Assembly (NCBI GenBank): GCA_002842985.1
Contig: PHEQ01000016.1
Location: 1-58,772, forward strand
Direction: 5' to 3'
Origin: Alphaproteobacteria bacterium HGW-Alphaproteobacteria-1
GTDB lineage: Bacteria; Pseudomonadota; Alphaproteobacteria; Rhodobacterales; Rhodobacteraceae
Length of the DNA: 58,772 nt
Part shown: piece after piece, positions 33,374-43,527 of the stretch
Position numbering within the stretch: the first letter of the stretch is position 1
Layout: each line of letters begins with the position of its first letter
The notes under the pieces: generated by a model
The model's database searches: none
What the model saw: only the letters and a program-made list of their open reading frames with translations
Told to the model about the DNA's origin: nothing
Position numbers and translations under genes: made by a program

Positions 33374-34237
33374 ATGATCTACCCAACCGCCCGGCATTGG
33401 CACGACGCCCCGCAAAAGCGGGTGCTTTTCTATGGAATGTCGGGCCTGGGCAAGACCCATGTCTCGCAGATGCTGCGCGATGCGGGGGGGTGGTTTCACT
33501 ACTCGATAGATTACCGCATCGGCACGCGCTACATGGGCGAATTCATCACCGACAACGCCAAGGCGCACGCCATGCAGGTGCCATTCCTGCGCGAGTTGCT
33601 GCTGACCGATTCGATTTATATCGGCTCCAACATCACGTTCCACAACCTTGCACCGGTCTCGACCTATCTCGGCAAACCGGGCGCGGGTGCCAAGGGCGGG
33701 ATGCCGATCGCCGACTATCGCCGGAGGCAGGAACAGTTCCGGCAGGCCGAAATCAACGCCCTCATGGACACCGGCTATTTCATCGAGCGCAGCCAGCGGC
33801 TCTATGGCTATCCGCATTTCGTCTGCGACACGGGCGGGTCGATCTGCGAATGGGCGGATGGTGACGATCCCGCCGATCCGATCCTGACCGAGCTTTCACG
33901 CCACTGCCTTCTGGTCTATATCGAAGGGTCCGACGCGCACACCGCCGAACTCATTCGCCGCTTTGACCGCGCCCCCAAGCCGATGGCCTATAAGCCCGAA
34001 TTCCTGTCGCGTGTCTGGGAGGAATATCTTATCAAAAACAATATCTCAGAGGCCGAAGTTGATCCAGATGCCTTCGTCCGCTGGACCTATGCGCAGGCCC
34101 TGGCGCACCGTCAGCCGCGCTATGAGCGAATGGCGAAATGGGGGGTGCGGGTGAGCGCCGATGAGGTGGCCGAGGCCACCGATGCCGCGCGTTTCGACGC
34201 CCTCATCGCCACCGCCATCGACCGCCGCCCGACCTGA
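33374..34237 (+). CDS. P-loop ATPase-like protein of unknown function linked to metA
   Basis: The 287-residue protein has a Walker A loop GMSGLGKTHVS at residues 21-31, followed by a helix and SIDYRIGTRYMGEF, and later CDTGGSICEW. Overall it looks like a shikimate-kinase or AAA-type nucleotide-binding fold, but I cannot place it in a characterised family. AAAGGAG precedes the ATG, and metA begins 22 bases after its stop, so the two are co-transcribed. A role in methionine supply or in handling a nucleotide cofactor is possible but only inferred from the neighbour. Confidence 0.75.
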   Translation: MIYPTARHWHDAPQKRVLFYGMSGLGKTHVSQMLRDAGGWFHYSIDYRIGTRYMGEFITDNAKAHAMQVPFLRELLLTDSIYIGSNITFHNLAPVSTYLGKPGAGAKGGMPIADYRRRQEQFRQAEINALMDTGYFIERSQRLYGYPHFVCDTGGSICEWADGDDPADPILTELSRHCLLVYIEGSDAHTAELIRRFDRAPKPMAYKPEFLSRVWEEYLIKNNISEAEVDPDAFVRWTYAQALAHRQPRYERMAKWGVRVSADEVAEATDAARFDALIATAIDRRPT

Positions 34238-34258
34238 GAGACCCGAGGACAGCAACCC

Positions 34259-35203
34259 ATGCCCATCAAGATCCCCGCCAACCTGCCGGCCTATGACGTG
34301 CTCAAGCGTGAAGGCGTGATGGTGATGGATCCCGACCACGCCGCGCGGCAGGACATCCGCCCGCTGCGCATCGGCCTGCTGAACCTCATGCCCAAGAAGA
34401 TCCAGACCGAAAACCAGTTCGCGCGGCTGATCGGGGCCACGCCCTTGCAGATCGAATTCGATCTCATCCGCATGACCGAGCACCAGACCAAGAACACCGC
34501 CGCCGAACATATGGAAAGCTTTTACCGCCCCTTCTCGGAGGTTGCGGAGTCGGGCGACAAATACGATGGCCTCATCATCACCGGCGCGCCGATCGAACAT
34601 CTCGATTTCGACGCCGTGACCTACTGGGACGAACTGCGCCGCGTGTTCGAGTGGACCCAGAGCCATGTCCATTCCACCTTCGGCGTCTGCTGGGGCGGCA
34701 TGGCGATGATCAACCATTTCCACGGCGTGAAAAAGCACCTGCTGCCCGCCAAGGCCTTTGGCTGCTTCCGGCACCGAAACCGCGCGCCCGCCTCGCCCTA
34801 TCTGCGTGGCTTTTCCGACGATTGCGTGATCCCCGTCAGCCGCTGGACCGAGATGAAGCGCGCCGAGATCGAGGCGGTGCCGGGGCTGAGCATCCTTCTG
34901 GACAGCGATGAGGTCGGCCCCTGCCTCGTTGAAGATCGAGACCGGCGCGCGCTCTATATCTTCAACCATTTCGAATATGACAGCGACACGCTGAAACAGG
35001 AATATGACCGCGATGTCGCAAGCGGCACACCGATCAACGTGCCCTGCAATTACTATCCCGGCGACGACCCCACGCTGCCGCCGCTCAATCGCTGGCGCAG
35101 CCATGCGCATCTGCTCTATGGCAACTGGGTCTCTGAAATTTACCAGACAACCCCCTACGAGACTGCGAAAATCGGAGTGGAAACAACCGATCTGCGGGTC
35201 TGA
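34259..35203 (+). CDS. metA: Homoserine O-acyltransferase MetA, predicted acetyl-CoA specific
   Basis: MetA acylates homoserine in the first committed step of methionine synthesis. The 314-residue protein has the catalytic Cys144 in [10 protein letters not shown] and the catalytic His-Glu in [11 protein letters not shown]. At the acyl-CoA specificity position it has Glu113 (GAPIEHLDF), where E. coli has Gly (GAPLG). Published work on Bacillus MetA links Glu there to acetyl-CoA use. The enzyme is therefore probably a homoserine O-acetyltransferase, despite the usual 'succinyl' family name. It follows the P-loop ATPase gene and precedes a hydrolase gene by three bases. Confidence 0.93.
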   Translation: MPIKIPANLPAYDVLKREGVMVMDPDHAARQDIRPLRIGLLNLMPKKIQTENQFARLIGATPLQIEFDLIRMTEHQTKNTAAEHMESFYRPFSEVAESGDKYDGLIITGAPIEHLDFDAVTYWDELRRVFEWTQSHVHSTFGVCWGGMAMINHFHGVKKHLLPAKAFGCFRHRNRAPASPYLRGFSDDCVIPVSRWTEMKRAEIEAVPGLSILLDSDEVGPCLVEDRDRRALYIFNHFEYDSDTLKQEYDRDVASGTPINVPCNYYPGDDPTLPPLNRWRSHAHLLYGNWVSEIYQTTPYETAKIGVETTDLRV

Positions 35204-35206
35204 GCG

Positions 35207-36160
35207 GTGAAGCTGATCCTGTTCCTCGCCCTCCTCGCTGGTCTGGCCGCGTTCGTGCTGTGGAAGGCACGCGCGCATGAGGCACGCGCCGTGGCGGCCT
35301 TTCCGCCCGAGGGGCGGCTCATCGAGGTGAACGGGCACCGCGTGCATGCCGTGATCATGGGCGCGGGGCCCGATCTCGTGCTGATCCACGGGGCCTCGGG
35401 CAACACGCGCGACCTGACCTTCGATCTCGCCCCGCGCCTTGCCGCGCGCTATCGGGTGATCCTGCTTGACCGGCCGGGCCTTGGCCATACCGACAGGATC
35501 GACGGGGACGGCGCGTCGATCATCGAACAGGCCGCGCTGCTTCAGGCCGCTGCCGCGACCCTCGGGGCCGGGCGACCCATTGTCATGGGCCACAGCTATG
35601 GCGGCGCGGTAGCGCTTGCCTGGGCCGTGACCCGGCCCGAGCACGTCGCGGCGCTGGTCATCCTGGCCGGGGCCTCGCACCCGTGGCAGAGCGCGCTGCC
35701 GCTGGAATACCGCCTGCTCTCGCATCCGGTGATCGGCCCCCTCGTTGCGCCGGTCCTCAGCGCCTTTGTCCCCGATGCCTATGTCGAGCGCGCGGTTGCG
35801 GGCATTTTCGCGCCGCAGGACGTGCCCGAGGGATATATCTCCCATGTCGGGGCCGCCCTCACCTTGCGCCGCAACACCCTGCGCGAAAACGCCCTGCAAC
35901 GCGCGCACCTTCTGGCCGAGATCAAGGCGCTGCATCCGCACTATCCGCAAATCACCGCGCCCACCGAGATCGTCCACGGCGACCGCGACACCACCGTGGG
36001 TCTCTCCATCCATGCCGGGCCGTTGGCACGGGACATCCCGGATGCGCGCCTCACAACCCTGCCCGGTATCGGCCACATGCCGCATCACGCCGCCCCCGAT
36101 CAGGTCATCGCCGCCATCGACCGCGCCGCCGCGCGCGCCGGATTGCGCCCCGCCCCCTGA
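35207..36160 (+). CDS. Alpha/beta hydrolase, membrane-anchored
   Basis: The 317-residue protein begins with one hydrophobic segment (residues 2-18), a likely uncleaved anchor or signal. The fold has the oxyanion loop HGASGN, the nucleophile in GHSYGG, the acid in HGDRDTTV and the base in GIGHMPHH. It resembles esterases and haloalkane-dehalogenase-type hydrolases; the substrate is unknown. The start is a GTG three bases after the metA stop, so it is translated from the same message. Confidence 0.88.
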   Translation: MKLILFLALLAGLAAFVLWKARAHEARAVAAFPPEGRLIEVNGHRVHAVIMGAGPDLVLIHGASGNTRDLTFDLAPRLAARYRVILLDRPGLGHTDRIDGDGASIIEQAALLQAAAATLGAGRPIVMGHSYGGAVALAWAVTRPEHVAALVILAGASHPWQSALPLEYRLLSHPVIGPLVAPVLSAFVPDAYVERAVAGIFAPQDVPEGYISHVGAALTLRRNTLRENALQRAHLLAEIKALHPHYPQITAPTEIVHGDRDTTVGLSIHAGPLARDIPDARLTTLPGIGHMPHHAAPDQVIAAIDRAAARAGLRPAP

Positions 36161-36198
36161 GCGGCCATAGTTCCCCGACAAAACGACCGGAGCCGCCC

Positions 36199-37068
36199 AT
36201 GGACCTGCCCTTTGACGGCGCAATCAGCGCCTTTTACGAGACCGAAGCGCCCGGCGCGATCCGCAAGGCCATCGCGCGCGCCGACAAGGACGACATTCTT
36301 GACCCTGGCTTTCCCTATTCCGAACGGATGCGGCGCAAATCCTACGAACAAGCCTATGACAAGCTCCAGATCGAGCTTGTGAAGCTTCAGCATTGGGTCA
36401 GGGAAAGCGGCGCGCGCGTCGCACTGGTCTTCGAGGGGCGCGATGCGGCCGGCAAGGGCGGCACGATCACCCGCCTCACGCAGAACCTCAACCCGCGCGG
36501 CGCGCGCGTCGTGGCCCTGCCCAAGCCCTCGGACCAAGAGGCGACACAATGGTATTTCCAGCGCTATATCACCCATCTCCCCGCCGCGGGCGAAATCGTG
36601 CTCTTTGATCGAAGCTGGTATAATCGCGGCGTGGTGGAGCCGGTCTTCGGCTTTTGCACCGGGGCACAGCGCGACCATTTCTTCGCGCAAGTCCCCGATT
36701 TCGAGCGGATGCTGGTCGATGAGGGGATCCACTTCGTCAAGTTCTGGCTCAACGTGGGCCGGGCCGAGCAGTTGCGCCGCTTTATCGACCGCGAGCGCGA
36801 TCCGCTCAAGCAATGGAAACTGAGCTGGATCGACGTCGAGGGTCTCAAACGCTGGGACGCCTATAGCGCCGCCATCGCCGAGACCCTGACCCGGAGCCAT
36901 ACGGCGCACGCGCCCTGGACCGTGGTGCGCTCGGACGACAAGCGGCGCGCGCATCTTGCGGTCATGCGTCACCTTCTGGCCGGGATCGACTACGCGCGCA
37001 AGGATGCCAAGGCCGTCGATGCCCCCGACCCGGCCATCACCGGCGGTCCTGAAATCTGGTGCCCCTGA
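36199..37068 (+). CDS. ppk2: Polyphosphate kinase 2
   Basis: PPK2 transfers phosphate between polyphosphate and nucleoside diphosphates or monophosphates. The 289-residue single-domain protein has the Walker A loop [13 protein letters not shown], the Walker B/lid region [18 protein letters not shown], and [10 protein letters not shown]. The length fits class I, which mainly turns GDP or ADP into triphosphates. GGAGCC precedes the ATG at 36199; open frame upstream overlaps the hydrolase gene in another frame and was excluded. Confidence 0.95.
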   Translation: MDLPFDGAISAFYETEAPGAIRKAIARADKDDILDPGFPYSERMRRKSYEQAYDKLQIELVKLQHWVRESGARVALVFEGRDAAGKGGTITRLTQNLNPRGARVVALPKPSDQEATQWYFQRYITHLPAAGEIVLFDRSWYNRGVVEPVFGFCTGAQRDHFFAQVPDFERMLVDEGIHFVKFWLNVGRAEQLRRFIDRERDPLKQWKLSWIDVEGLKRWDAYSAAIAETLTRSHTAHAPWTVVRSDDKRRAHLAVMRHLLAGIDYARKDAKAVDAPDPAITGGPEIWCP

Positions 37069-37074
37069 CGGATC

Positions 37075-37848
37075 TCACGCGGCCTCGCAGATCAGCCGGT
37101 AGAGGTGCCACGTCGCATGGCCCAGAAGCGGCAGCACGAGGAAGAGCCCGAGAAACGCAGGCAGCAGCGCCACGAAGGTCAGCGCCGCGATCATCGCCGC
37201 CCAGACCAGCATCGGCACCGGGTTTTCCGTGACCACGGTAAAGCTTGTCAGCATAGCGGTCACGAAATCCACCTCCCGATCCAGCAAAAGCGGCAGCGCG
37301 ATCACCGTGATCGCATAGATCAGAAGCGCGAAACAGGCACCCACGCCTGTGCCCACCAGCAACATGCTCAACCCCTGCGAGGTGAAATAGACGTCGAAGG
37401 ACGAGGAGATGTTCGTCATCGTCGAGAGCCCCAGAAAGAGGGCAAAGATCATGTGGGCCAGGAAGAACCAGAACAGGAACACCATGATGATGATCGCGCA
37501 GATGGAGGGCAGCTGCCGCCGCCTTTGATGCGCGATCACGCCGAGGATCTCGGTCATCACCAGCGGCTCGCCCGCGCTCAGCCTGCGGCTCACCTCATAC
37601 AGGCCCACGGCGGCGAATGGGCCCACCAGTGGAAAGCCGACAGCGGCGAAAACCAGCCAATAGCTCTTGCCCGTGGCCCATGTGATACCGGCAAGGAAAA
37701 GGCCGACCGCGACATAGACCCCGGCAAAGAGCAGCGCGTATACCGGCGCGCGGCGCATGTCCCCCGCGCCCCGGCGCAGCGCCTCGCCCAGCATGGCAAG
37801 GCTTACCTCGCCCATCTCCGGCACGCCTTGGGGCCGTGTCCTGTTCAT
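37075..37848 (-). CDS. DUF2189 family integral membrane protein
   Basis: The 257-residue protein has about six membrane helices and the DUF2189 pattern, including [37 protein letters not shown], and [13 protein letters not shown] near the C-terminus. Members are often near cytochrome oxidase or thiosulfate genes, but no such neighbour is here. GGAGGTGAGG gives a strong ribosome binding site. It is convergent with ppk2, with six bases between stop codons. Confidence 0.87.
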   Translation of the reverse strand: MNRTRPQGVPEMGEVSLAMLGEALRRGAGDMRRAPVYALLFAGVYVAVGLFLAGITWATGKSYWLVFAAVGFPLVGPFAAVGLYEVSRRLSAGEPLVMTEILGVIAHQRRRQLPSICAIIIMVFLFWFFLAHMIFALFLGLSTMTNISSSFDVYFTSQGLSMLLVGTGVGACFALLIYAITVIALPLLLDREVDFVTAMLTSFTVVTENPVPMLVWAAMIAALTFVALLPAFLGLFLVLPLLGHATWHLYRLICEAA

Positions 37849-37920
37849 GCCTCACCTCCCGGTTTTTCCGACACGTTAGCCAAGGTGCCGGCACGCGCAA
37901 AGATAGAACTCGGACTCAGC

Positions 37921-38349
37921 TTATCCTGCGGGCTTCGGCGGGATCGAATAGGTCAGGTTTGCCCGCGCCACCGGCTCGACCATGCCATCGGAGAAGATCA
38001 GCACATCGCCGATGGCCAGCACGCGCCCCACCTTCAACAAGCGACACTCGGCAATGAGATCAACCCCCGCCGCAGGCTTGCGCAAGAAATCCACGGACGC
38101 ATTCGTCGTGACGGCCAGCGCCTCCGGGCCGATCATCGCCAGAAGCGCAAGATAGACCGCCACATCCGCCAGCGCAAAGATCGACGGCCCCGACACCGTG
38201 CCACCGGGGCGCAAATGCCGCTCTCCGACGACAAGGCGCACCTTGATGCGTCGCGCGCCCACGTCCTCGATCGCGAAATCCGCCGCCACCTGCGGAAATT
38301 CCCGCGCCAGAAATTCGGTCAGCTCATCCGCCGTCATCTTCAGGTCCAT
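37921..38349 (-). CDS. PaaI-type hotdog thioesterase
   Basis: The 142-residue protein has a hotdog fold with the helix-proximal motif RPGGTVSGPSIFALADVAVYLALL, where PaaI-type thioesterases have their Asp or Asn nucleophile region, and a beta sheet ending in ANLTYSIPP. Members hydrolyse acyl- or aryl-CoA. The ATG at 38349 is preceded by GGAGGGAAGGA. It is divergent from an enoyl-CoA hydratase gene with 58 bases between, so both may serve the same CoA pathway. Confidence 0.88.
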   Translation of the reverse strand: MDLKMTADELTEFLAREFPQVAADFAIEDVGARRIKVRLVVGERHLRPGGTVSGPSIFALADVAVYLALLAMIGPEALAVTTNASVDFLRKPAAGVDLIAECRLLKVGRVLAIGDVLIFSDGMVEPVARANLTYSIPPKPAG

Positions 38350-38407
38350 TCCTTCCCTCCGCCCTGTTGCGCCGCTAGAGTGGCCCCAACCGAAGGAGGG
38401 AAACAAG

Positions 38408-39193
38408 ATGTCAATTCTCGACCGGACCGATGAGGGGGCCATCGCTCGCCTCACGCTCAACTCGCCCGGCAATCTCAATGCGCTCTCGGACGCGATGCTC
38501 GCGGCACTTCGCGACGAGTTCGCGCGCCTGGCCGGGGACCCCACCATCCGCGTCGTGACACTGCGCGGCACCGGCAAGGCGTTCTGCGCGGGTCACGACC
38601 TCAGGGAGATGCAGGCCGCGCGCCAGTCAGAGGACAAGGGCCGCGCCTATTTCGCCGATCTCTTCGCGCGCTGCACGGACGTGATGACGGCGATTCGCGA
38701 CCTGCCGCAACCGGTCATCGCCGCGCCCCACGGCATCGCCACCGCGGCGGGATGTCAGCTTGTGGCGTCCTGTGACATGGCGGTGGCAGCGCAGGGCACG
38801 CGCTTTGGTGTCAATGGCGTCAATATCGGCCTCTTCTGCTCGACGCCCATGGTCGCGCTTTCGCGCAACGTGCCGCGCAAACAGGCCTTCGAGATGTTGA
38901 CCACCGGTGCCTTCATCGACACCGACCGCGCGGCACAGCTTGGCCTTATCAACCGCGCCGTGCCCGAAGAGCGGCTCGACGACGAGGTGATGGCCCTCGC
39001 CGAAACCGTAGCGGCCAAACTCGGGTCCGCCGTGCGCATCGGCAAGCGGGCCTTCTATGAACAGGTGGAGATGGGGCTTGATGACGCCTATGCCCATACC
39101 GGCGCCGTCATGGTCAAGAACATCCTCGACCGCGACACCGATGAGGGCATCGCCGCCTTTCTCGCCAAGCGCGCGCCCGATTGGCAGCAATGA
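38408..39193 (+). CDS. Enoyl-CoA hydratase/isomerase family protein
   Basis: The 261-residue crotonase-fold protein has the oxyanion segment FCAGHDLREMQ and the second loop GIATAAGCQLVASCDMAVA, followed by FGVNGVNIGLFCSTPMVALSR. The second catalytic glutamate of classical hydratases (GIIPG-type loop) is replaced by a NIGLFCS sequence, like the ECHDC3 or short-branched acyl-CoA group, so hydratase activity is uncertain. GGAGGG precedes the ATG. It is divergent from the thioesterase gene. Confidence 0.88.
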   Translation: MSILDRTDEGAIARLTLNSPGNLNALSDAMLAALRDEFARLAGDPTIRVVTLRGTGKAFCAGHDLREMQAARQSEDKGRAYFADLFARCTDVMTAIRDLPQPVIAAPHGIATAAGCQLVASCDMAVAAQGTRFGVNGVNIGLFCSTPMVALSRNVPRKQAFEMLTTGAFIDTDRAAQLGLINRAVPEERLDDEVMALAETVAAKLGSAVRIGKRAFYEQVEMGLDDAYAHTGAVMVKNILDRDTDEGIAAFLAKRAPDWQQ

Positions 39194-39235
39194 CGCCCCT
39201 TTCCAAACCTCGCCCGTTCCCCTAGATCGACTGTC

Positions 39236-40594
39236 ATGACACAGGTTCTCAATATCGTTGGTGGCGGCATGGCCGGGTCCGAGGCGGCCTGGCAGGCCGC
39301 CAATCTGGGCGTGGAGGTGGTGATCCACGAGATGCGGCCCAAGGTTGCGACCTTCGCGCATCGCACCGGCGATCTGGCCGAGATGGTCTGTTCCAACTCC
39401 TTTCGCTCGGACGATGACGAACAGAACGCCGTGGGCCTTCTGCATTGGGAGATGCGCGCGGCGGGCGGGCTCATCATGGCGATGGCCGACCGTCACCGCC
39501 TGCCCGCAGGTGGCGCGCTTGCCGTGGACCGCGATGCCTTCTCAAGGGCGGTGACAGAACGGCTGCGCGCCCACCCCAAGATCACCGTGCAAGGCTCTGA
39601 AATCACGTCACTTCCAGAGGATGGTCACTGGATTATAGCCACCGGCCCACTGACATCGGACGCGCTCGGGGCCGCCATCGCGCGCGAGACCGGGCGCGAG
39701 GCGCTTGCCTTTTTCGACGCCATCGCGCCCATCGTGCATTTCGACAGCATCGACATGTCCAAGGCGTGGATGCAATCGCGCTATGACAAGGGCGAGACCG
39801 AGGAAGAGCGCACCGCCTATATCAACTGCCCGATGGACCGCGCCCAATACGAGGCCTTCATCGACGCGCTTCTGGCGGCGGAAAAAACCGAGTTTCACGA
39901 GGGCGAAACCGCAGGCTACTTCGACGGCTGCCTGCCCATCGAGGTCATGGCCGAACGCGGCCGCGAAACGCTGCGCCATGGCCCGATGAAGCCTGTCGGC
40001 CTCACCAACCCGCATCAGCCCGAGATCAAGGCCCACGCGGTGGTGCAATTGCGCCGCGACAATGCGCTCGGCACACTCTACAATATCGTGGGCTTTCAGA
40101 CCAAGATGAAGTATGGCGCGCAAACCTCTGTTTTCAAAACGATACCCGGCCTTGAAAACGCCAGTTTCGCACGCCTCGGCGGTATCCACCGCAACACCTT
40201 CCTGAATTCGCCCACGCTGCTCGACCGGCAAATGCGCCTGCGCTCGCGGCCCCATATCCGCTTTGCCGGTCAGATCACCGGCGTTGAGGGCTATGTGGAA
40301 TCCGCCGCTATGGGGCTTGTTGCGGGTAGGCTTGCCGCCACCGAGATCCTCGGCCACACCCTACCCGACGTGCCGCAGGACAGCGCCATGGGCGCACTCC
40401 TGCATCACATCACTGGCGGCGCGGAGGCCAGGACCTTTCAGCCGATGAACGTGAATTTCGGCCTCTTCCGCCCGGTCGAGGGCCTCAAGGGCGGGCGGCG
40501 CGGGCGCATACACCGCTACAAGGCCTATACCGATCGGGCCAAGGCGGCATGGTCCGGCTGGATTCAGGCGCAGAACATGAGCTTCGCCTCGTAA
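39236..40594 (+). CDS. trmFO: Folate-dependent tRNA m5U54 methyltransferase TrmFO
   Basis: TrmFO methylates U54 in the T loop of tRNA using methylenetetrahydrofolate and FAD. The 452-residue protein has the FAD-binding [14 protein letters not shown] at the N-terminus, [10 protein letters not shown] with a conserved cysteine, [14 protein letters not shown], and [25 protein letters not shown]. It overlaps nothing; the next gene, gluQ, starts 11 bases downstream, linking two tRNA modification genes. Confidence 0.96.
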   Translation: MTQVLNIVGGGMAGSEAAWQAANLGVEVVIHEMRPKVATFAHRTGDLAEMVCSNSFRSDDDEQNAVGLLHWEMRAAGGLIMAMADRHRLPAGGALAVDRDAFSRAVTERLRAHPKITVQGSEITSLPEDGHWIIATGPLTSDALGAAIARETGREALAFFDAIAPIVHFDSIDMSKAWMQSRYDKGETEEERTAYINCPMDRAQYEAFIDALLAAEKTEFHEGETAGYFDGCLPIEVMAERGRETLRHGPMKPVGLTNPHQPEIKAHAVVQLRRDNALGTLYNIVGFQTKMKYGAQTSVFKTIPGLENASFARLGGIHRNTFLNSPTLLDRQMRLRSRPHIRFAGQITGVEGYVESAAMGLVAGRLAATEILGHTLPDVPQDSAMGALLHHITGGAEARTFQPMNVNFGLFRPVEGLKGGRRGRIHRYKAYTDRAKAAWSGWIQAQNMSFAS

Positions 40595-40605
40595 ACCATT
40601 GCAAA

Positions 40606-41439
40606 ATGTTCATAACGCGCTTCGCCCCCTCCCCGACCGGGCCGCTGCATCTGGGTCACGCCTATTCGGCGATGCTGGCATCTGACATGGCCCACGCGGC
40701 GGGCGGAACGTTCCTTCTGCGCATCGACGATCTCGATCAATCCCGTTGCCGCCCGGAATGGGAGGCACAGATTTTCGCCGATCTGCGCTGGCTCGGCCTT
40801 GACTGGCCCGCGCCCGTGCTGCGCCAATCGGTCCGCCTGCCGCGTTACCGCGTGGCGCTGCAATCACTCTGGGACCGCGGTCTGCTCTACCCTTGCAGGT
40901 GCTCCCGCGCCGATATCCGCGCCGCCGCGACCGCCCCGCAGGAGGGCGCACCGCTTCACGGTCCTGACGGTATCGTCTATCCAGGCACTTGCCGCCCCGC
41001 GCGCCCGCCCGCCGGAAAAATGCCCATGGATGTCGCGCTCCGTCTCGATATGCAGCATGCATTAAGATCGATCCACAACCCTCTTATATACATTGATAAA
41101 GGTATCGAAATTACAGTGCATGACCTGGCCGAAACTGTCGGTGACGTGGTCCTTGCCCGCCGCGACATGGGCGCGTCCTACCATCTTTCGGTGGTGCTCG
41201 ATGACGCCGACCAACACATCACCCATGTGATCCGGGGCGAAGACCTGCGCGAGGCCACGCAGATCCACGTCCTTCTCCAGCATCTCTTCGGCCTGCCCAT
41301 GCCCGCCTATCACCATCACCGCCTGATCCGGGACGACACCGGCAAGCGCCTGGCCAAGCGCGACGACGCCCGTGCCATCGCCACCTACCGCGCCGAGGGG
41401 GCAAGCCCGCGCGACATCCGCGCCATGGTGGGCCTGTAA
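40606..41439 (+). CDS. gluQ: Glutamyl-Q tRNA(Asp) synthetase
   Basis: GluQ attaches glutamate to queuosine in the anticodon of tRNA-Asp. The 277-residue protein is a GluRS catalytic domain without the anticodon-binding part, with RFAPSPTGPLHLGHAYSA (HIGH motif), RIDDLDQSR, and KRLAKRDDA (KMSKS equivalent). The zinc ligands CRCS and the Tyr-Cys pattern around residue 105-130 match the family. The start MFITRFAPSPTG at 40606 was preferred over an earlier GTG or ATG that lies inside trmFO. Confidence 0.95.
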   Translation: MFITRFAPSPTGPLHLGHAYSAMLASDMAHAAGGTFLLRIDDLDQSRCRPEWEAQIFADLRWLGLDWPAPVLRQSVRLPRYRVALQSLWDRGLLYPCRCSRADIRAAATAPQEGAPLHGPDGIVYPGTCRPARPPAGKMPMDVALRLDMQHALRSIHNPLIYIDKGIEITVHDLAETVGDVVLARRDMGASYHLSVVLDDADQHITHVIRGEDLREATQIHVLLQHLFGLPMPAYHHHRLIRDDTGKRLAKRDDARAIATYRAEGASPRDIRAMVGL

Positions 41440-41480
41440 GGCTTCATCGTTCCGAAAATACTCAAATCCGCCCGCGCCGC

Positions 41481-42368
41481 CTATTCCACGTTCTGAACCT
41501 GTTCGCGCATCTGGTCAATCACCGCCTTGAGGTCGAGGCCAATGGCCGTCAACCCGGCATTCTGCGCCTTCGAACACAGCGTGTTGGCCTCGCGCATGAA
41601 TTCCTGTGACAGAAAATCGAGCTTGCGCCCCACCGGTGATCCCTGCGCCAGCAATTCCCGCGCGGCACCCACGTGGGCGCGCAACCGGTCCAGTTCCTCG
41701 GTCACGTCAAGCCGCACCGCCATCAGCGCCAGTTCCTGCGCGATACGCTCGGGCGCGATCTCGGCGGGCTGCTCCATGACCCGCGCGAGCGCCGCGCGAT
41801 GCCCCTCGGCAATCGCCTCGGCTCGCATGACGAGCGCGCCGTCCGCAGCCTGCGCCAGCGCCCCGATCCGGTCGATCTGCCCGGTCAGGACCTGCGCCAG
41901 CGCGGCCCCTTCGGCCGCGCGCATGTCGTTGAAGTCCGACAGCATCGCCTCGAAATCGGCCAGCAGGACCTCTGCAAGGTTGTCCTCTTGGGCCGCCATC
42001 TCGCCCGGCTCCAATATGCCGCGCAATCCCAGAACCTGCGCCGCCGTTGCAGGCGCCAGCGTAAGGCCCCGCAGATCGGCCTGCCGCTCGGTCTCGGCCA
42101 AGGCGGCCAGGGCCGCCTCCAGCGCCGCCTCGTTGAGAACCAGCCCCGCCGCCGCCGCGACCGCCTGAAACCGCAGGCTCACCGTCACGTTGCCACGCAC
42201 CAGACATTTGCCCGCCGCCGCGCGAATGCCCGCCTCAAGCCCGGCAACCTCGGGCAGGCGCAGCCGAAGATCGAGCCCCTTGCCATTGACGCCGCGCATC
42301 TCCCACACCCAGGACGCGGTCCCGAATGCCCCTGATCGGGTGGCAAAAGCAGTCATCGAACGCAGCAT
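41481..42368 (-). CDS. yicC: YicC family endoribonuclease
   Basis: The 295-residue protein shows the YicC pattern: MLRSMTAFATRSG at the start, WEMRGVNGKGLDLRLRLP, and the C-terminal DUF1732 domain with KLDFLSQEFMREANTLCSKAQNAG and ending in QMREQVQNVE. YicC proteins are RNA endonucleases involved in sRNA turnover in E. coli. A good AAAGGGG precedes the ATG. It is convergent with gluQ; downstream neighbours give no further clue. Confidence 0.93.
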   Translation of the reverse strand: MLRSMTAFATRSGAFGTASWVWEMRGVNGKGLDLRLRLPEVAGLEAGIRAAAGKCLVRGNVTVSLRFQAVAAAAGLVLNEAALEAALAALAETERQADLRGLTLAPATAAQVLGLRGILEPGEMAAQEDNLAEVLLADFEAMLSDFNDMRAAEGAALAQVLTGQIDRIGALAQAADGALVMRAEAIAEGHRAALARVMEQPAEIAPERIAQELALMAVRLDVTEELDRLRAHVGAARELLAQGSPVGRKLDFLSQEFMREANTLCSKAQNAGLTAIGLDLKAVIDQMREQVQNVE

Positions 42369-42580
42369 TCAAGGCCCCTTTCAAAGGTCACACCCACCCT
42401 CCCTACCCCATTGCACGTCTCACAGGCAACGCGCCAAGGGTTAACCAGATGCGGTGAATTTTAGATACATGTGCCATAAATTGTGCGAGTCTCACCTTAC
42501 CGCCCGCCTCGGCAAGCGGAGTTTCACCAGCCCCGCGCAAGTTTGGGCGCCGGCAACGGGTTCGAAGGAGGATATCCCGC

Positions 42581-43213
42581 ATGTGGGACGATCAGCGAGA
42601 AACACACGGGGCCGATGCGCCCGAGGCATCCCCTATTGAAACCCAGCTGCGCGCCTTTCGCGCGCATTGGGAGGCCTGTCGCAAGGGTTGCGATGTGCCC
42701 AACCGCGCCGATATGGACCCGCGCCGGATCGCGCCGCTCCTGGCCAATGCCTTTATCGCAGAACGCATCGCACCGGGGGTGGTGCGGCTGCGGATCGCGG
42801 GGATGCATCTGAACGATCTGATGGGGATGGAGGTGCGCGGCATGCCGCTGTGCAGCTTCATCGCCCCTGACGCACGTGCGACCTTCGCGCTGCATCTTGT
42901 CGATCTTTTCGACGGTCCGGCGACCCTGCGCCTCGGGCTTCAGAGCCGCGCCGGGCTGGGACGCCCCGCGCTTTCGGGCACGATGATTCTCCTGCCGCTG
43001 CGCAGCGATCTTGGTGACGTCTCACGCGCGATCGGTTGCCTTGTGACCCATGGCGCGATCGGTCGCCCGACCCGCCGGTTTGCCATCGAGAGCGCGCAGG
43101 TCGTGCCGCTCACGAACCCGGCGCAACCCGTGACCTTCTCGGTGATCGACGGCACACACAAGGCACAACGCCCGACCACAGCGCCGCGCGCGCACCTGCG
43201 TCTGGTGACCTGA
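42581..43213 (+). CDS. PAS domain protein (PAS_5/DUF1457 type)
   Basis: The 210-residue protein has one PAS-like domain (about residues 30-150) with FRAHWEACRKGCDVPNRADMDPRRIAPLL and VVRLRIAGMHLNDLMGMEVRGMPLCSFI, the DUF1457 form. No output domain is present. In Caulobacter a single-domain PAS protein, MopJ, influences CtrA localisation and activity; whether this protein is an equivalent is not shown. A very strong GAAGGAGG precedes the ATG. Confidence 0.8.
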   Translation: MWDDQRETHGADAPEASPIETQLRAFRAHWEACRKGCDVPNRADMDPRRIAPLLANAFIAERIAPGVVRLRIAGMHLNDLMGMEVRGMPLCSFIAPDARATFALHLVDLFDGPATLRLGLQSRAGLGRPALSGTMILLPLRSDLGDVSRAIGCLVTHGAIGRPTRRFAIESAQVVPLTNPAQPVTFSVIDGTHKAQRPTTAPRAHLRLVT

Positions 43214-43223
43214 TACCGCGCCT

Positions 43224-43508
43224 CTAGATGGTCTCGACGATCACAAGGTCACGCTCGGACGCGCCACGCGCGTGATCGAGGGCCTTCTGATAGTCCGGGC
43301 TTTTATAACAGGCCTCAGCCGCCTCGAGGGAGGGAAACCGCGCCACCACGTTGCGCGCCCGGTCGCGCCCTTCGAGTTGCACATAGCGGCCGCCGCGCGC
43401 GATGAACTCACCGCCATGTTTGGCGATCGCCGGCCCGGCAAGCGCGGCATACCGGCCATAGGCCTCGGCATCGGTGACGGTGACATGGGCAATCCAGAGG
43501 GCAGGCAT
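43224..43508 (-). CDS. DUF1330 family protein (copy A)
   Basis: The 94-residue protein is a dimeric alpha-beta barrel of the DUF1330 type, with WIAHVTVTDAEAYGRYAALAGPAIAKHGGEFIARGG, then VARFPSLEAAEACYKSPDYQKAL and the terminal RDLVIVETI. No enzymatic role is known. AAGGA precedes the ATG. It lies 19 bases downstream of a second, diverged copy and both follow alaS, so they are probably co-transcribed. Confidence 0.88.
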   Translation of the reverse strand: MPALWIAHVTVTDAEAYGRYAALAGPAIAKHGGEFIARGGRYVQLEGRDRARNVVARFPSLEAAEACYKSPDYQKALDHARGASERDLVIVETI

Positions 43509-43527
43509 GGGCAGGTCCTTTCGGGGG

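Noticed and set aside
34046..36223. Open frame of 725 codons on the minus strand opposite metA and the hydrolase
   Set aside because: Antisense shadow of three real genes.
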